From: an uncultured bacterium
Lineage (GTDB): Bacteria > Cyanobacteriota > Vampirovibrionia > Gastranaerophilales > Gastranaerophilaceae
DNA length: 64,000 bases
Direction: 5' to 3'
Assembly: GCA_902779645.1 (NCBI GenBank)
Contig: CACZCH010000013.1
Span: 1-64,000 of the forward strand
Shown: positions 16,347-25,418 of the stretch, piece after piece
Layout of the letters: each line of letters starts with the position of its first letter
Numbering within the stretch: position 1 is the stretch's first letter
Made by a program: the position numbers and the translations under genes
The notes under the pieces: model-generated
Database searches by the model: none
Seen by the model: the letters and a program-made list of their open reading frames with translations, nothing else
Told to the model about the DNA's origin: nothing

Positions 16347-16402
16347 AAAAAAATATGCCGCAACTCGGAATTGAACCAAGGACACAGGGATTTTCAGTCC
16401 CT
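16347..16402. other. Right attachment site overlapping tRNA-Phe
   Basis: 56 bp identical to 10809-10864. This copy is continuous with the 5' part of tRNA-Phe (to 16428), so integration left the tRNA gene functional. Confidence 0.9.
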
Positions 16403-16428
16403 TGCTCTACCAACTGAGCTATTGCGGC
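16356..16428 (-). tRNA. tRNA-Phe (anticodon GAA)
   Basis: A 73-nt cloverleaf on the minus strand: acceptor GCCGCAA/TTGCGGC, D arm GCTC...GAGC, anticodon arm AGGGA-CTGAAAA-TCCCT with anticodon GAA, variable GTGTC, T arm CTTGG-TTCAATT-CCGAG, discriminator A. All stems pair. The CCA is not encoded. Its 3' half is the integration target of the adjacent element. Confidence 0.97.
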
Positions 16429-16553
16429 ATACCTTATTAATTTTATCTATACTAATATTCTATTTGCTAAATATTATTAATCAAGTAGATTTTAAAAAAG
16501 CTCTGATAACTCAGAGCTCTTATATAAAATGTGCATTTATTAAATATTTATCC

Positions 16554-17096
16554 CTATCCCTGTGGTGCAAACCAAGCTGTAACGTTTCGGCCTTCAATCA
16601 TAGGCTTTTTCTCAACGACAAGCGGGTCGTTAGCTAAGTCTGTTATAAACCTGTTAGCTAAATCAACTGCCAAGCTTGAGTGCTGCATTTCTCTTCCTCT
16701 TAGCATGACCACAAGTTTTACTTTATTGCCTTGTGAGATAAATTTTCTGATATTTTTTAGTCTGACTTCGTAGTCATGAGTATCGATTTTGTATCGAACT
16801 TTAACTTCTTTTATGTCAACTGTATGTTGTTTTTTCTTTGCTTCTTTAGCTTTCTTTTCAAGTTCGTATTTATATTTTCCGTAATTTAATATTTTAGCTA
16901 CCGGCGGAGCCTGATTAGCACTAATAACAACTAAGTCTAAATCAGATTCTTCTGCCATTTGGAGCGCTTTTGATGTCGGTACAACACCTACATTATTTCC
17001 TTCTGCGTCAATTAATCTAACTTCCTTTACTCTAATTCTTTCATTAATAAGAGGTTTGTCTTTGCCTCTATTTGAGTTTCTTTCTTCGTTTGAAAT
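16554..17096 (-). CDS. infC: Translation initiation factor IF-3 (AUU start)
   Basis: IF-3 binds the 30S subunit, blocks subunit joining and checks start codons. Both domains are visible: N-terminal (LINERIRVKEVRLIDAEG, with YGKYKYELEKKAKEAKKK linker) and C-terminal (VKEVKVRYKI-type, then ...VKLVVMLRGREMQ). An ATG at 17129 exists in frame, but AAAAGGAG lies inside that leader and sits 7 nt before an in-frame ATT at 17096. Starting there gives 180 residues, the length of E. coli IF-3, which itself starts at AUU and is autoregulated through it. I therefore prefer ATT. rpmI and rplT do not follow; tRNA-Phe does. Confidence 0.9.
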   Translation of the reverse strand: MSNEERNSNRGKDKPLINERIRVKEVRLIDAEGNNVGVVPTSKALQMAEESDLDLVVISANQAPPVAKILNYGKYKYELEKKAKEAKKKQHTVDIKEVKVRYKIDTHDYEVRLKNIRKFISQGNKVKLVVMLRGREMQHSSLAVDLANRFITDLANDPLVVEKKPMIEGRNVTAWFAPQG

Positions 17097-17179
17097 AGTG
17101 TTTCTCCTTTTATTTATAGTACTTAACATTTTTATAATACCATGCTCTTTGCAATTTTCAAGTAGTATGGCATACTCTT

Positions 17180-18226
17180 TTAGTTAATTTGTTCAAAATC
17201 AGGGCTCAGAGCTAGCCAAGTATATCCCTGTTCGTACGAAGTAGGAAGTTCAAGTACAAATGTTCCGCCGTATCTTCCTCTTACAAAATTAATATACCCA
17301 TCAGCAGCAAGGTTATCAAGAGCATTTTTAATTGTTTTTGCGCTTACGGAAAAAACTTCCGCAAAATTTTTTATTGAAGGAAGTTTATCGCCGATTTTGC
17401 AATTTTCTGCTATATATTTTTTTATGTAATGTTCAACTTGTTCATAGAAATATAAATCATTTTCGTCATCTTGGCTTGAAACTACTGTTCCGTAGTATCC
17501 TCTTTTCGTTTTAACGATTCCTGCCACTGATAAAATTTTAATAGCATCGTGAATTGTTTTTATGCTTACATTATACATGTCAGCCAGAGTTGAATTAGAT
17601 GGAAGTTTTTCACCGTGTTTAAGTTTGGTTTTTATTAGTTTGTTTATATGCTCGGCGATTTTTTCAACAAGTGTTTCTTGCTCTTTTGTATTAATATCAA
17701 ACTCCGTTGTTTTGACAATAAATGTATTTCCTTGTTTTTCGAGTATATTTTCACTCATAAGTGCGTTTATTGCAATTCTTGTTGTTGCAAAAGGTATTGC
17801 AAGAACTTTTGATAATTTCCTGACAGAAATCAGAGAATCTCCTTCTTTGATGTTATTTTCAAGAATATATTTTTTAATGTTTTCAGAAGCTACATCTCGT
17901 TTTGAAGTCAATTTTTCTAAACTTTTGTCGTCGGGGTTTTTTATGTATGAGCCGACTTTTTGGCGGGATTCAATAAGACCGGAGTCTTCAACGATTCTAA
18001 ATACATTTTGCATAGTACCGAGACTCACTCCTGTGTGGAAAGCTAAGTCACCCTTAGATGGTAAATAATCGTAAGGCTTAATATTTCCTTCTTTCAATGA
18101 CTTTTTTATCCAATTAATAAGCCACTTAGATATTTTATTAACTTTGTTTTCATTTGGAAGAAAACTGTGAACATGCGGTGCCATTTCAGCAACAGTAATT
18201 CTTCGGCTAATTTCAATTTGTGACAT
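17180..18226 (-). CDS. Regulator with four tandem GntR-type winged helices
   Basis: A 348-residue protein built of four winged-helix units of the GntR type: about residues 31-96 (LPSKGDLAFHTGVSLGTMQN), 109-172 (ISVRKLSKVLAIPFATTR), 184-250 (LPSNSTLADMYNVSIKTIHD) and 260-326 (LPSIKNFAEVFSVSAKTIKN). Each has the GntR pattern LPS-x-x-x-LA, a recognition helix and a GxxGTFV-type wing. There is no effector domain. Typical GntR proteins have a single winged helix plus a sensor domain. It sits 51 bp upstream of infC on the same strand and downstream of GH13 and its terminator. Confidence 0.85.
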   Translation of the reverse strand: MSQIEISRRITVAEMAPHVHSFLPNENKVNKISKWLINWIKKSLKEGNIKPYDYLPSKGDLAFHTGVSLGTMQNVFRIVEDSGLIESRQKVGSYIKNPDDKSLEKLTSKRDVASENIKKYILENNIKEGDSLISVRKLSKVLAIPFATTRIAINALMSENILEKQGNTFIVKTTEFDINTKEQETLVEKIAEHINKLIKTKLKHGEKLPSNSTLADMYNVSIKTIHDAIKILSVAGIVKTKRGYYGTVVSSQDDENDLYFYEQVEHYIKKYIAENCKIGDKLPSIKNFAEVFSVSAKTIKNALDNLAADGYINFVRGRYGGTFVLELPTSYEQGYTWLALSPDFEQIN

Positions 18227-18288
18227 GCATAATCCCTTTAAATAATTAAAACAATCATACTACGGGGTGGAAAAAATAGCAAGAATTT

Positions 18289-18320
18289 ATAAAAAGAAAA
18301 AGCCGGATAGAATATCCGGC
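18289..18320 (-). terminator. Rho-independent terminator after the GH13 gene
   Basis: GCCGGATA-TTC-TATCCGGC on the minus strand, followed by TTTTTCTTTTT. It ends transcription from the GH13 gene before the four-winged-helix regulator. Confidence 0.75.
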
Positions 18321-18378
18321 GTATCCCTATATTATTTAATCGTAGTTTACTTAATCGTAAAATATACTCCTTAGAACA

Positions 18379-18424
18379 CTCCCTCGCCCTGTGGGAGAGG
18401 GCAGGGGTGATGGGGCAAAGCCCC
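18379..18424. repeat. GC-rich intergenic palindromes
   Basis: CTCCCTCGCCCTGTGGGAGAGGG followed by GGGGCAAAGCCCC, GC-rich islands in AT-rich DNA directly after the GH13 stop codon. The first half has the form of a small dispersed intergenic repeat; a related CCCTCC/GAGGG stretch is at 47111-47128. Confidence 0.4.
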
Positions 18425-20703
18425 TATTTTATAACTGTAAAGAATTTGAATTCTGACGGCATTAGTTTTCCGAATGTCATACTATTTGTTGATGTTACAA
18501 ATTTTTCTTCTATATAATCCGTTCCGTCAAATCTGTATTCTGAAACTATTGAATAGTCGCATGAAAGTTCAATCGTTTTATCAAATACTTCTCTTCCTTC
18601 AACATCTTCTGTCCAAGAATTTCCGTTCCCGTCATCTCTTTGAACTTTTTCTGTCGGTGCTTGATAGTTAGCAATTACAAGAATGGAGTTCTTAAGTCCT
18701 TCTTTTTGTATCTGCCAAGCTACAAATCCGTCATCATCCTGTCTTATAATATGGGCTTCACCTTCGGTTATAACAGGATTATTTTTTACAAATCTATCTA
18801 TTGCATCAAATTTTGAATAGAAATCGTAATTCTTTTCTCTTTTCATAGAAACTTCATTTCCGATAACATATTCCATTCCGGTTTTTGTAAATGATTCGTC
18901 TCCGTCAATGTACATCATAGGACGCTCAGCAAATCTTCCGCCGGGTAAAAACTTATACTTAAACCATTTGAATAATGCACCTTGTTCTCCCAATTGTCCG
19001 GGATATCTGTTTATTGCTTCAAACTCTCCGTCTTGGTTATTATAGGTTTTCATTATTGAAAGCGGAGTTGATTTTTTAGTTGAAGAATTATAGTTAGACA
19101 AGTATAAATTGTCCTCTGATATAGCTTCTGGATTTTTACCTGATTGAGCAACAATATCGTTACCCCAAAGAAGGTCAAAGTTCATATCTTCGTGATATTC
19201 TTTGTAATAATTATCCCAGAGCATATATTCACCCAGAACTGCAAAATACGGGATTTTTTCTTTCATCGCTGTATTAAGTGCACCCAAAACTTTTCTCGGA
19301 GCGCGGTAACTTATTGGTGTACCGTCTTTTTCCGAAACTTCATCAACGATATGGTCAATGTGGTCGACTCTGAAACCGTCAAAGTTAAATTCTAATTGCA
19401 GATTTTTCATATAATCTATAAAGAAGTTAATTACATCTTTGTTATATTTACCGCTCTCAAGATTTACAAAATAGAATGGTGTTTGGCAATCAAGATTTGC
19501 ATAATGTGTAACATCTTCTCCGTCAAATTTGTAGTGCTTAAATGTCGGATAGGAAGCACCTTCGCTCATTTTGTCAAATACCGGTACGCCTGCGGAGCAC
19601 CAAGCCCCTCCGGGAGCAGGCCACATACCTTCGTTAATCAAAGCACCTATTATTTCACCTTGATTTGTAATATCAGCTTCGGTTAATTTTTTATTTTTAG
19701 AATTTCCTGCAACTCTGTTTATAATATTCCTTGCTTTTTTGTGAAGTCTTATTTGAATACTTCTTTCCAGCATAGAGTTGGACAAGAAAATTTTTGTTTC
19801 TTTTAAACTTTCATTTAGTTCGTTAAAAATGTTTTTATAATGTTCTGTCAAATCACCGTAGCTTTCGCCTTTAATATCTTTTTTATAAATTCCGCTTACA
19901 ATAGCTAAATCATCTGATGAATATTTTTCTTTTAAACTGTTAGCAACTTTATCGACATTTTTAGATAATTCTTCAATAAGTGCATTTATATCAAACCACC
20001 TTGCGCAATCAGGGTTTGAAAGAACAAGTTTCGAAAATCTTCCGGTTTGAGGAAGAATATCATAGATTACAGGGTGTCCTGCAAGCTGAGTCATTTCAAT
20101 AAACATTTTTACCTGTTCATCAGCGTTTAATCCTGTTTTTTCTAAAATATTTTTATCTTCCAAATTCGGACTTACACAACTTGCAGTCGGAAGATATGCA
20201 CAACCGAATTCACGCGGGTGAAACGGAATCAGATACATAGTTGTATTAAAAATTTTGTTTTCCAAATTTCCGGTCGGCAGAATCAACAATTGACGAAGCC
20301 AATCCATAAATTTTCCGCATTGTTCGCTGTCGTTCCCGTTTCCTAAACCTGCAAGGTTTGTTAATTTAATATCGTGTCCTTCTTTTTGAAGCCAAGATGA
20401 ATTTTTTACATTATTTCTTGCAAGTACACTTGCCTTATCAAAGTTGAACTTGCCATCTTTAAATACATTATTTACCACCCATTTGTATTCAAGAGCAAAT
20501 AAAACTTCCGCATCTGATAATTCTTCAAGTGCTTTAATTTGCGGATAAGGCAGATATCCGAAATTTTCCATTTGTGATTTTAAGTACTCTTTTCTATCTT
20601 CCGGTATTGAATCAGAAGGAAACATTTCCTTTAAAGCTGAATAAAACGAGTTTAACTTTTCACAAGCATTCTCAGTTTCTTTCTTAAATAAAAATGCTAA
20701 CAT
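18424..20703 (-). CDS. GH13 (alpha-amylase family) glycosidase
   Basis: A 759-residue cytoplasmic protein with no signal peptide. Family GH13 landmarks: region II FNFDGFRVDHIDH (nucleophile D447), region III VLGEYMLW (acid/base E492), and a region I-like HPVIYDILP near residue 210. A long helical insertion lies between about 240 and 345 and a beta-sandwich domain follows at the C-terminus (about 660-759). It probably acts on an alpha-glucan such as glycogen or on a small glucoside; the exact specificity is not readable. Monocistronic, ended by the terminator at 18289. Confidence 0.8.
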   Translation of the reverse strand: MLAFLFKKETENACEKLNSFYSALKEMFPSDSIPEDRKEYLKSQMENFGYLPYPQIKALEELSDAEVLFALEYKWVVNNVFKDGKFNFDKASVLARNNVKNSSWLQKEGHDIKLTNLAGLGNGNDSEQCGKFMDWLRQLLILPTGNLENKIFNTTMYLIPFHPREFGCAYLPTASCVSPNLEDKNILEKTGLNADEQVKMFIEMTQLAGHPVIYDILPQTGRFSKLVLSNPDCARWFDINALIEELSKNVDKVANSLKEKYSSDDLAIVSGIYKKDIKGESYGDLTEHYKNIFNELNESLKETKIFLSNSMLERSIQIRLHKKARNIINRVAGNSKNKKLTEADITNQGEIIGALINEGMWPAPGGAWCSAGVPVFDKMSEGASYPTFKHYKFDGEDVTHYANLDCQTPFYFVNLESGKYNKDVINFFIDYMKNLQLEFNFDGFRVDHIDHIVDEVSEKDGTPISYRAPRKVLGALNTAMKEKIPYFAVLGEYMLWDNYYKEYHEDMNFDLLWGNDIVAQSGKNPEAISEDNLYLSNYNSSTKKSTPLSIMKTYNNQDGEFEAINRYPGQLGEQGALFKWFKYKFLPGGRFAERPMMYIDGDESFTKTGMEYVIGNEVSMKREKNYDFYSKFDAIDRFVKNNPVITEGEAHIIRQDDDGFVAWQIQKEGLKNSILVIANYQAPTEKVQRDDGNGNSWTEDVEGREVFDKTIELSCDYSIVSEYRFDGTDYIEEKFVTSTNSMTFGKLMPSEFKFFTVIK

Positions 20704-20842
20704 CGGGATTCTCCTTATCTAATAAAAATTTTTAGTTGGATTTGTATAAAAATAATATCATGCTTATATATTTTATACAAACTATTGTAACAGATTGTTA
20801 ATCTGTATAGCAAAATATAATTTTATTGGTTTTGATTTAGGT

Positions 20843-21595
20843 ATGATAAGTTTTAAAGGCAGAAACATTTCTATAATTAATGCTGACAGAATAACCAGAC
20901 ACGTTAATTCTGCTTATCCACATTTATCAGAAAGCAAGTCAATATTATCAATAAATCATGGGATGAATAAATATGCCGGTAAACAAACTAAAACTTATGG
21001 ACTGGCTAATTTAAAACTCAGATTAATGTCTAAAATGAATAACCTTCGTTACAGAAGCGGATTGGGAATTGAACAATTCAAAATTATTATTGATAATTTG
21101 AAAAATTATCATTTAGGTAATTGTTACGAGTCTGCAATTCTTGCCCAGATAATAGGTAAAATAAACGGTCAAAAAAATATTTATCCTGCTCAAATTTATT
21201 TTACAAAAAATTCTTCAGGAAAGAATATGCAATTTGATCACGCAGTTGCCGTTATAACTGATAAGGCCTTTGAAAAAGATTATAAATATCAGTTTAAAAA
21301 TAAAGATGCAATAATTGTTGATCCCTGGCTCGGTGTAACGGAGTTCGCAGGAGAATATATTAACAAATTGAGAACACTATATTTTAAAATGTTTCCGGGT
21401 CAGCTTTCAGATTATTCAAATAAAATGAAAATATTGGCATTAGAAAGTAAAACTATTAAAGAATTTAATCAAAAACGCAAAGAAATTTTTAAGCCGGAAT
21501 TTTATTTTAAATTACATGATGAAGAAGTCCTGTCTATGGATGATGCAAAAATATTAGGTGAAGAATTTCCGGAATTAATAATTAAAAATTATTAG
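20843..21595 (+). CDS. Papain-like / transglutaminase-fold protein
   Basis: A protein of 250 residues beginning MISFKGRN. A Cys-His-Asp arrangement is visible: NCYESAILAQIIG (Cys), FDHAVAVI (His) and IIVDPWLG (Asp), the order and spacing of papain-like and transglutaminase-fold enzymes and of YopT/AvrPphB-type effectors. The frame opens at a TTG (20795), but the ATG at 20843 places the SFKG motif at the start as in other unassigned proteins here. No signal peptide. Peptidase or amidase activity is inferred from the motif only. Its end overlaps the convergent GNAT gene by 4 bp. Confidence 0.7.
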   Translation: MISFKGRNISIINADRITRHVNSAYPHLSESKSILSINHGMNKYAGKQTKTYGLANLKLRLMSKMNNLRYRSGLGIEQFKIIIDNLKNYHLGNCYESAILAQIIGKINGQKNIYPAQIYFTKNSSGKNMQFDHAVAVITDKAFEKDYKYQFKNKDAIIVDPWLGVTEFAGEYINKLRTLYFKMFPGQLSDYSNKMKILALESKTIKEFNQKRKEIFKPEFYFKLHDEEVLSMDDAKILGEEFPELIIKNY

Positions 21596-22317
21596 AACTG
21601 ATTTCGGATTGCTTTAGCGCTGTTTTCATACCATCTTGTTTTTTTATTCTGAATCGGTTTTGTGAATGGAAGAACGTATTTGGGGATATCATATCGCTTA
21701 TTCCTCAAAAAATCATAAACTGTTTTTTGTGCGGAATGAGCTTTATTCAAAATTTTGAATCCCATTTTTTCATAGAATTTTTTAGCACTGATAGTACCTG
21801 TTAAAAAAACATCTGTAAAAGTTTCTTTATTTGATTCAATAGTCTTATTTAATAGTTCTGATGCGATTCTGGCGTTCCGGTATTTTTTATTTACTGCAAG
21901 CGAATCAATCCATAAAGTTGTATTTAGGCACTCAGGAACTTCAAAATATGGAGTCGAGATGCAAGCTCCCTGCAGATTATTATTAGAATCCTTTGCAATA
22001 AGAATTGTACTTTTGTCTCTTAATTTAGGATTTTTAAAAATTTTTAAATATCTGGTATAAAAATCTTTTTCACATTCCAATCTTTGTTCAAGACTTCCTT
22101 TGCTATATATAGAATAATTTGTATCTTTTGTATCTTGAGCAAAGTTTTTGCAGAAGAACTTATTCAACCTTCGAATAAATTTGCAGGTTAGCTCTTTGTC
22201 GAAATTAACCTCCGAAATACTTATTTCTCCGATTCTTGTCTGTAACTTATACGGTTTTATCGGATTAATTTTCGATTTAAACGTTAAATTTGTATTGTAC
22301 TTGCTAATTATATTCAT
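21592..22317 (-). CDS. GNAT-family acetyltransferase
   Basis: A protein of 241 residues with a GNAT core in the middle: LWIDSLAVNKKYRNARIASELL (acetyl-CoA pyrophosphate loop, R/Q-x-x-G/A type) and AKKFYEKMGFKI (motif B). Acyl acceptor unknown. An earlier ATG (22368) would add 17 hydrophobic residues but would run through the rpoD terminator hairpin, so the ATG at 22317 (MNIISKYNTNLTFKSK) is preferred. That N-terminus again contains the x-TFKS motif. Confidence 0.8.
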   Translation of the reverse strand: MNIISKYNTNLTFKSKINPIKPYKLQTRIGEISISEVNFDKELTCKFIRRLNKFFCKNFAQDTKDTNYSIYSKGSLEQRLECEKDFYTRYLKIFKNPKLRDKSTILIAKDSNNNLQGACISTPYFEVPECLNTTLWIDSLAVNKKYRNARIASELLNKTIESNKETFTDVFLTGTISAKKFYEKMGFKILNKAHSAQKTVYDFLRNKRYDIPKYVLPFTKPIQNKKTRWYENSAKAIRNQF

Positions 22318-22357
22318 ATTATTACTAAAAACTATAAAAAAAGAATTTGCTAATAAA

Positions 22358-22381
22358 AAGAACCGCATTAAAACGGTTCTT
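22358..22381 (-). terminator. Rho-independent terminator of dnaG-rpoD
   Basis: AAGAACCG, eight-base loop, CGGTTCTT, followed on the minus strand by TTTATT. It lies 8 bp past the rpoD stop codon. Confidence 0.8.
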
Positions 22382-22389
22382 TTTTATAT

Positions 22390-23481
22390 TTAGTTTTCTA
22401 CATATTCTCTTAATCGTTTGCTTCTGTTCGGGTGTCTGAGTTTTCTAAGCGCCTTAGCTTCAATTTGTCTGATACGTTCACGGGTAACACCGAAGAGTTG
22501 TCCTACTTCTTCCAATGTTCTTTGACGTCCGTCGTCCATGCCGAAACGGAGTCTTAAAACATCTCTTTCACGAGCGGAAAGCGTACATAGAACTTCAGCA
22601 AGGTCTTCTCTTAAAAGTTCTGATGCAACTGTTTTAATCGGAGCATCTGCTGCTGTATCTTCAATAAAATCACCCAGTCTTGAATCTTCTTCTTTACCGA
22701 TTGGAGTTTCAAGAGATAAAGGTTCTTGAGCAATTTTGACTATTTCTCTTAATTTAGGAATTGAAACACCCATTTCAACTGCAAGTTCTTCTTCGGTTGG
22801 TTTTCTTGAAAGCTCTTGAGCCAAACGGCGGGTAACTTTTTTAAGCTTGTTAATGGTTTCAACCATGTGAACAGGAATTCTTATTGTTCTTGCTTGATCT
22901 GCAATAGCTCTTGTAATAGCTTGTCTAATCCACCATGTTGCATAAGTTGAGAATTTGAAACCTCTTTCGTGGTCAAATTTTTCAGCAGCACGGATTAAAC
23001 CCAAATTGCCTTCTTGAATAAGGTCTAAGAATAACATTCCTCTGCCTACATATTTTTTAGCAATACTTACAACAAGTCTTAAGTTTGCTTGTACAAGTTT
23101 TCTTTTTGCGATAGCGGCAGCTTTAGATTCGCCTTCTACAATTTTCTTAGCTAATTCAATTTCTTCTGCTGTTGATAACAATTTTATTCTGCCGATTTCT
23201 CTCAAGTAAAGTCTTACGGGGTCTTCAACAGTGCCGACTTTTTGCTGTTCAGCCTCAACTGTTTGGCTTGGTGAATCGGAATCCATCATATAAAAATCGT
23301 CGCTTTTTACACCGCTAAGTTTTGTAGTGCTGATAATATCTTCAATATTATCGGTTTCTAAATCTGTTTCAATGTAGTCATCAGTTTCGTCTACGTCTTT
23401 TTCCGAGTCAAAATCGAGCATATCAAGATTTTCATCTTCTACACTGATTACTGATGAATGTGAGTTTTTTCTTTGGGTCAT
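22390..23481 (-). CDS. rpoD: Primary sigma factor (sigma-70)
   Basis: A 363-residue group 1 sigma factor that directs RNA polymerase to housekeeping promoters. Visible are an acidic N-terminal region 1.1-like segment, region 1.2 ([13 protein letters not shown]), region 2 ([27 protein letters not shown], then ATWWIRQAI for -10 contact), region 3 ([13 protein letters not shown]) and region 4 ([19 protein letters not shown] for -35 contact). The short form without a large non-conserved insert is close to cyanobacterial SigA. It lies 3 bp after dnaG, the widespread macromolecular-synthesis arrangement. Confidence 0.97.
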   Translation of the reverse strand: MTQRKNSHSSVISVEDENLDMLDFDSEKDVDETDDYIETDLETDNIEDIISTTKLSGVKSDDFYMMDSDSPSQTVEAEQQKVGTVEDPVRLYLREIGRIKLLSTAEEIELAKKIVEGESKAAAIAKRKLVQANLRLVVSIAKKYVGRGMLFLDLIQEGNLGLIRAAEKFDHERGFKFSTYATWWIRQAITRAIADQARTIRIPVHMVETINKLKKVTRRLAQELSRKPTEEELAVEMGVSIPKLREIVKIAQEPLSLETPIGKEEDSRLGDFIEDTAADAPIKTVASELLREDLAEVLCTLSARERDVLRLRFGMDDGRQRTLEEVGQLFGVTRERIRQIEAKALRKLRHPNRSKRLREYVEN

Positions 23482-23484
23482 TAT

Positions 23485-25371
23485 TTAATCTCCAGTCCTT
23501 AATTTTAATTTATCTCTGAGCTGAATTTGCATTTTAAGGGCTTCTATTTCATCATCATTAACTTGTTTATATTTGGCTTGAATTTCTTTTTTTTCTTTTT
23601 CTTTGTATAACCTGTTAAGTCTTGAAATATTTTCCCTTACCGCCTTTTCGAATTCTTCCGCATCCAAACCGTTGAACGCTTCAGAATAACCGATTAAATC
23701 CGTCAGGATTTGGGTTAAATTGTCATCCTCAATGAACTGTGTGAACAATTCTTTTGTCAATTCGCTAACATTATTTACTGTACACGACAATTTGTCAATT
23801 GTATTTTTTACAATTATTAACGTTTCATCTTGGATTATATTTTCGGGTAGTAACTCATTAAGTCTCATATAGCTTAATGGGCTTTCAGTAGATAGAAAAA
23901 CGCTCAATAAATTTTTTTGCGCTTTTATCTCCAATTGTGAAGATTTTGTTACATTTCTTTTATTATCTTGAACTGCAAAATGATAATCTTCATGTGTTTT
24001 GGCTTTTGAAAGCTCTTTTAATAAAGATTTTTCGTCTACGTTAATAATTCCGGATACCATTTTTACATATTCGGATTGAATAATTTTATTGTTGATATCT
24101 TTTAGAATTTCAATGATTTGTGTTACAAGTTCAGCTTTTTCTTGCGGTGTTTTTGCTTCGTTTTTGTTTTTAAGAGTGTTATTTAAGAGAAAATCTATTA
24201 AAAGCGGTGCATTTTTGGCATGCTCTAAGTAAGCTTCACCTCCCATTGTTCGTATAAATTCGTCAGGGTCTTTTCCTTGCGGAGGAGATACTACTCTAAT
24301 CTCGCATGCGTATTTGTTATCAGAAACAGATGATATGTGGCTTTCATCAAATTGTTTTACGTTTCCTATGGAAGAAAGCGTCTCTTTAATAACTTCACTT
24401 CCTCTTTTTGTTGCGTTAATTCCTGCTTTATCCGTATCAAAAGAGAGGTAAATTCTTCTTGATTTTGTATATCGTGATATGAGTTTTACATGCTCGGGCG
24501 TTAGAGCTGTTCCGCAAGAACCTACTGCATTTTTGACTCCGTGAGCCTGAGCGGATATTACATCAAAATATCCTTCCATGATTATTACACCATCCTGCTC
24601 CTTAATTGATTCAAGGGCGGTATCCATGCCGAATAAAATTTTACTTTTGTTATAAATTAGCGTTTCAGAAGAGTTAAGGTATTTTGCAGCTTCTCCGTCC
24701 TTTACTGCACGTGCACCGAATGCTACGGTCTCTCCGTTTTCGTTTCGGATTGGTATAATTACTCTATTTCTGAACCTATCTATATATCCGCCATTGTTTG
24801 ATTTTAAAATTAATCCTGCTTTTTCTAAGATGTCATCAGAGAATTCTTTTTTTAATTCTTTGTATAAGGAATCATACTTATTTGGCGCAAAACCCAAGTT
24901 ATAAGTATTAATAATCTCTTCTGTTATATCTCTTTTTTTGAGTAACTCCATCCCGACTTTAGAATCGGATGAGGATTTGAATAAATATCCGTGATAAAAA
25001 TCAGCAGCTTTTTTACAAGCTGAAAGCATCTCTTTTTTTATACTCTTGTTTTCATTATGAGCATGGAATTTTTTCGGAAGTTCAAACCCGAATTTGTCGG
25101 CAAGTTCAAAAATTACGTCTTTGTATTCCCTGTTTTGAATTTTGACCAAGAAGTTTAGAGCATCTCCGCCTGCTCCGCAAGAGAAGCATTTGTAAATACC
25201 TTTAGACGGGCTAACCGACATAGAAGGTCGTTTGTCGTTGTGAAAAGGGCAAATTCCCCAGTAGTTAGCACCGCTTTTTTTTAGTGCAACAAACTGTGAT
25301 ACAACGTCTACTATATCCAATCTATCCTTGATAAGTGATATTAATTCTTCAAACGAACTTACCTGAACCAT
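23485..25371 (-). CDS. dnaG: DNA primase
   Basis: A 628-residue primase that makes RNA primers for replication. The N-terminal CHC2 zinc domain (CPFHNDKRPSMSV, FSCGAGGDALNF), the catalytic TOPRIM domain (GVIIMEGYFDVISA; YLSFDTDKAGINA) and a helicase-binding C-terminal domain rich in helices are all present. Normal length. It is cotranscribed with rpoD and divergent from the bioD-like gene 47 bp away. Confidence 0.97.
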   Translation of the reverse strand: MVQVSSFEELISLIKDRLDIVDVVSQFVALKKSGANYWGICPFHNDKRPSMSVSPSKGIYKCFSCGAGGDALNFLVKIQNREYKDVIFELADKFGFELPKKFHAHNENKSIKKEMLSACKKAADFYHGYLFKSSSDSKVGMELLKKRDITEEIINTYNLGFAPNKYDSLYKELKKEFSDDILEKAGLILKSNNGGYIDRFRNRVIIPIRNENGETVAFGARAVKDGEAAKYLNSSETLIYNKSKILFGMDTALESIKEQDGVIIMEGYFDVISAQAHGVKNAVGSCGTALTPEHVKLISRYTKSRRIYLSFDTDKAGINATKRGSEVIKETLSSIGNVKQFDESHISSVSDNKYACEIRVVSPPQGKDPDEFIRTMGGEAYLEHAKNAPLLIDFLLNNTLKNKNEAKTPQEKAELVTQIIEILKDINNKIIQSEYVKMVSGIINVDEKSLLKELSKAKTHEDYHFAVQDNKRNVTKSSQLEIKAQKNLLSVFLSTESPLSYMRLNELLPENIIQDETLIIVKNTIDKLSCTVNNVSELTKELFTQFIEDDNLTQILTDLIGYSEAFNGLDAEEFEKAVRENISRLNRLYKEKEKKEIQAKYKQVNDDEIEALKMQIQLRDKLKLRTGD

Positions 25372-25418
25372 AACATCAATTATATCCCAAATTAATAAAT
25401 TTGTTTTATAATTATGTC

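Larger units (their letters stand above)
10809..16402. mobile_element. 5.54-kb integrative element in tRNA-Phe
   Basis: The element is bounded by identical 56-bp direct repeats, 10809-10864 and 16347-16402, made of the 3' 47 nt of tRNA-Phe plus its A-rich flank. The right copy completes an intact tRNA-Phe and the left is a 3' fragment. Contents left to right: ORF6N protein, tyrosine integrase, two small proteins (one frameshifted), a double hairpin, a LuxR-type regulator, an AlpA/Xis-like protein, a replication-organiser-like protein, a terminator, and on the opposite strand a secreted cargo protein. There are no structural, packaging or conjugation genes. It is probably a phage satellite or minimal integrative element rather than a prophage; which of these is inference. 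Confidence 0.9.

Noticed and set aside
10809-16402. Prophage
   Set aside because: No terminase, portal, capsid, tail or lysis gene can be seen in 5.5 kb.
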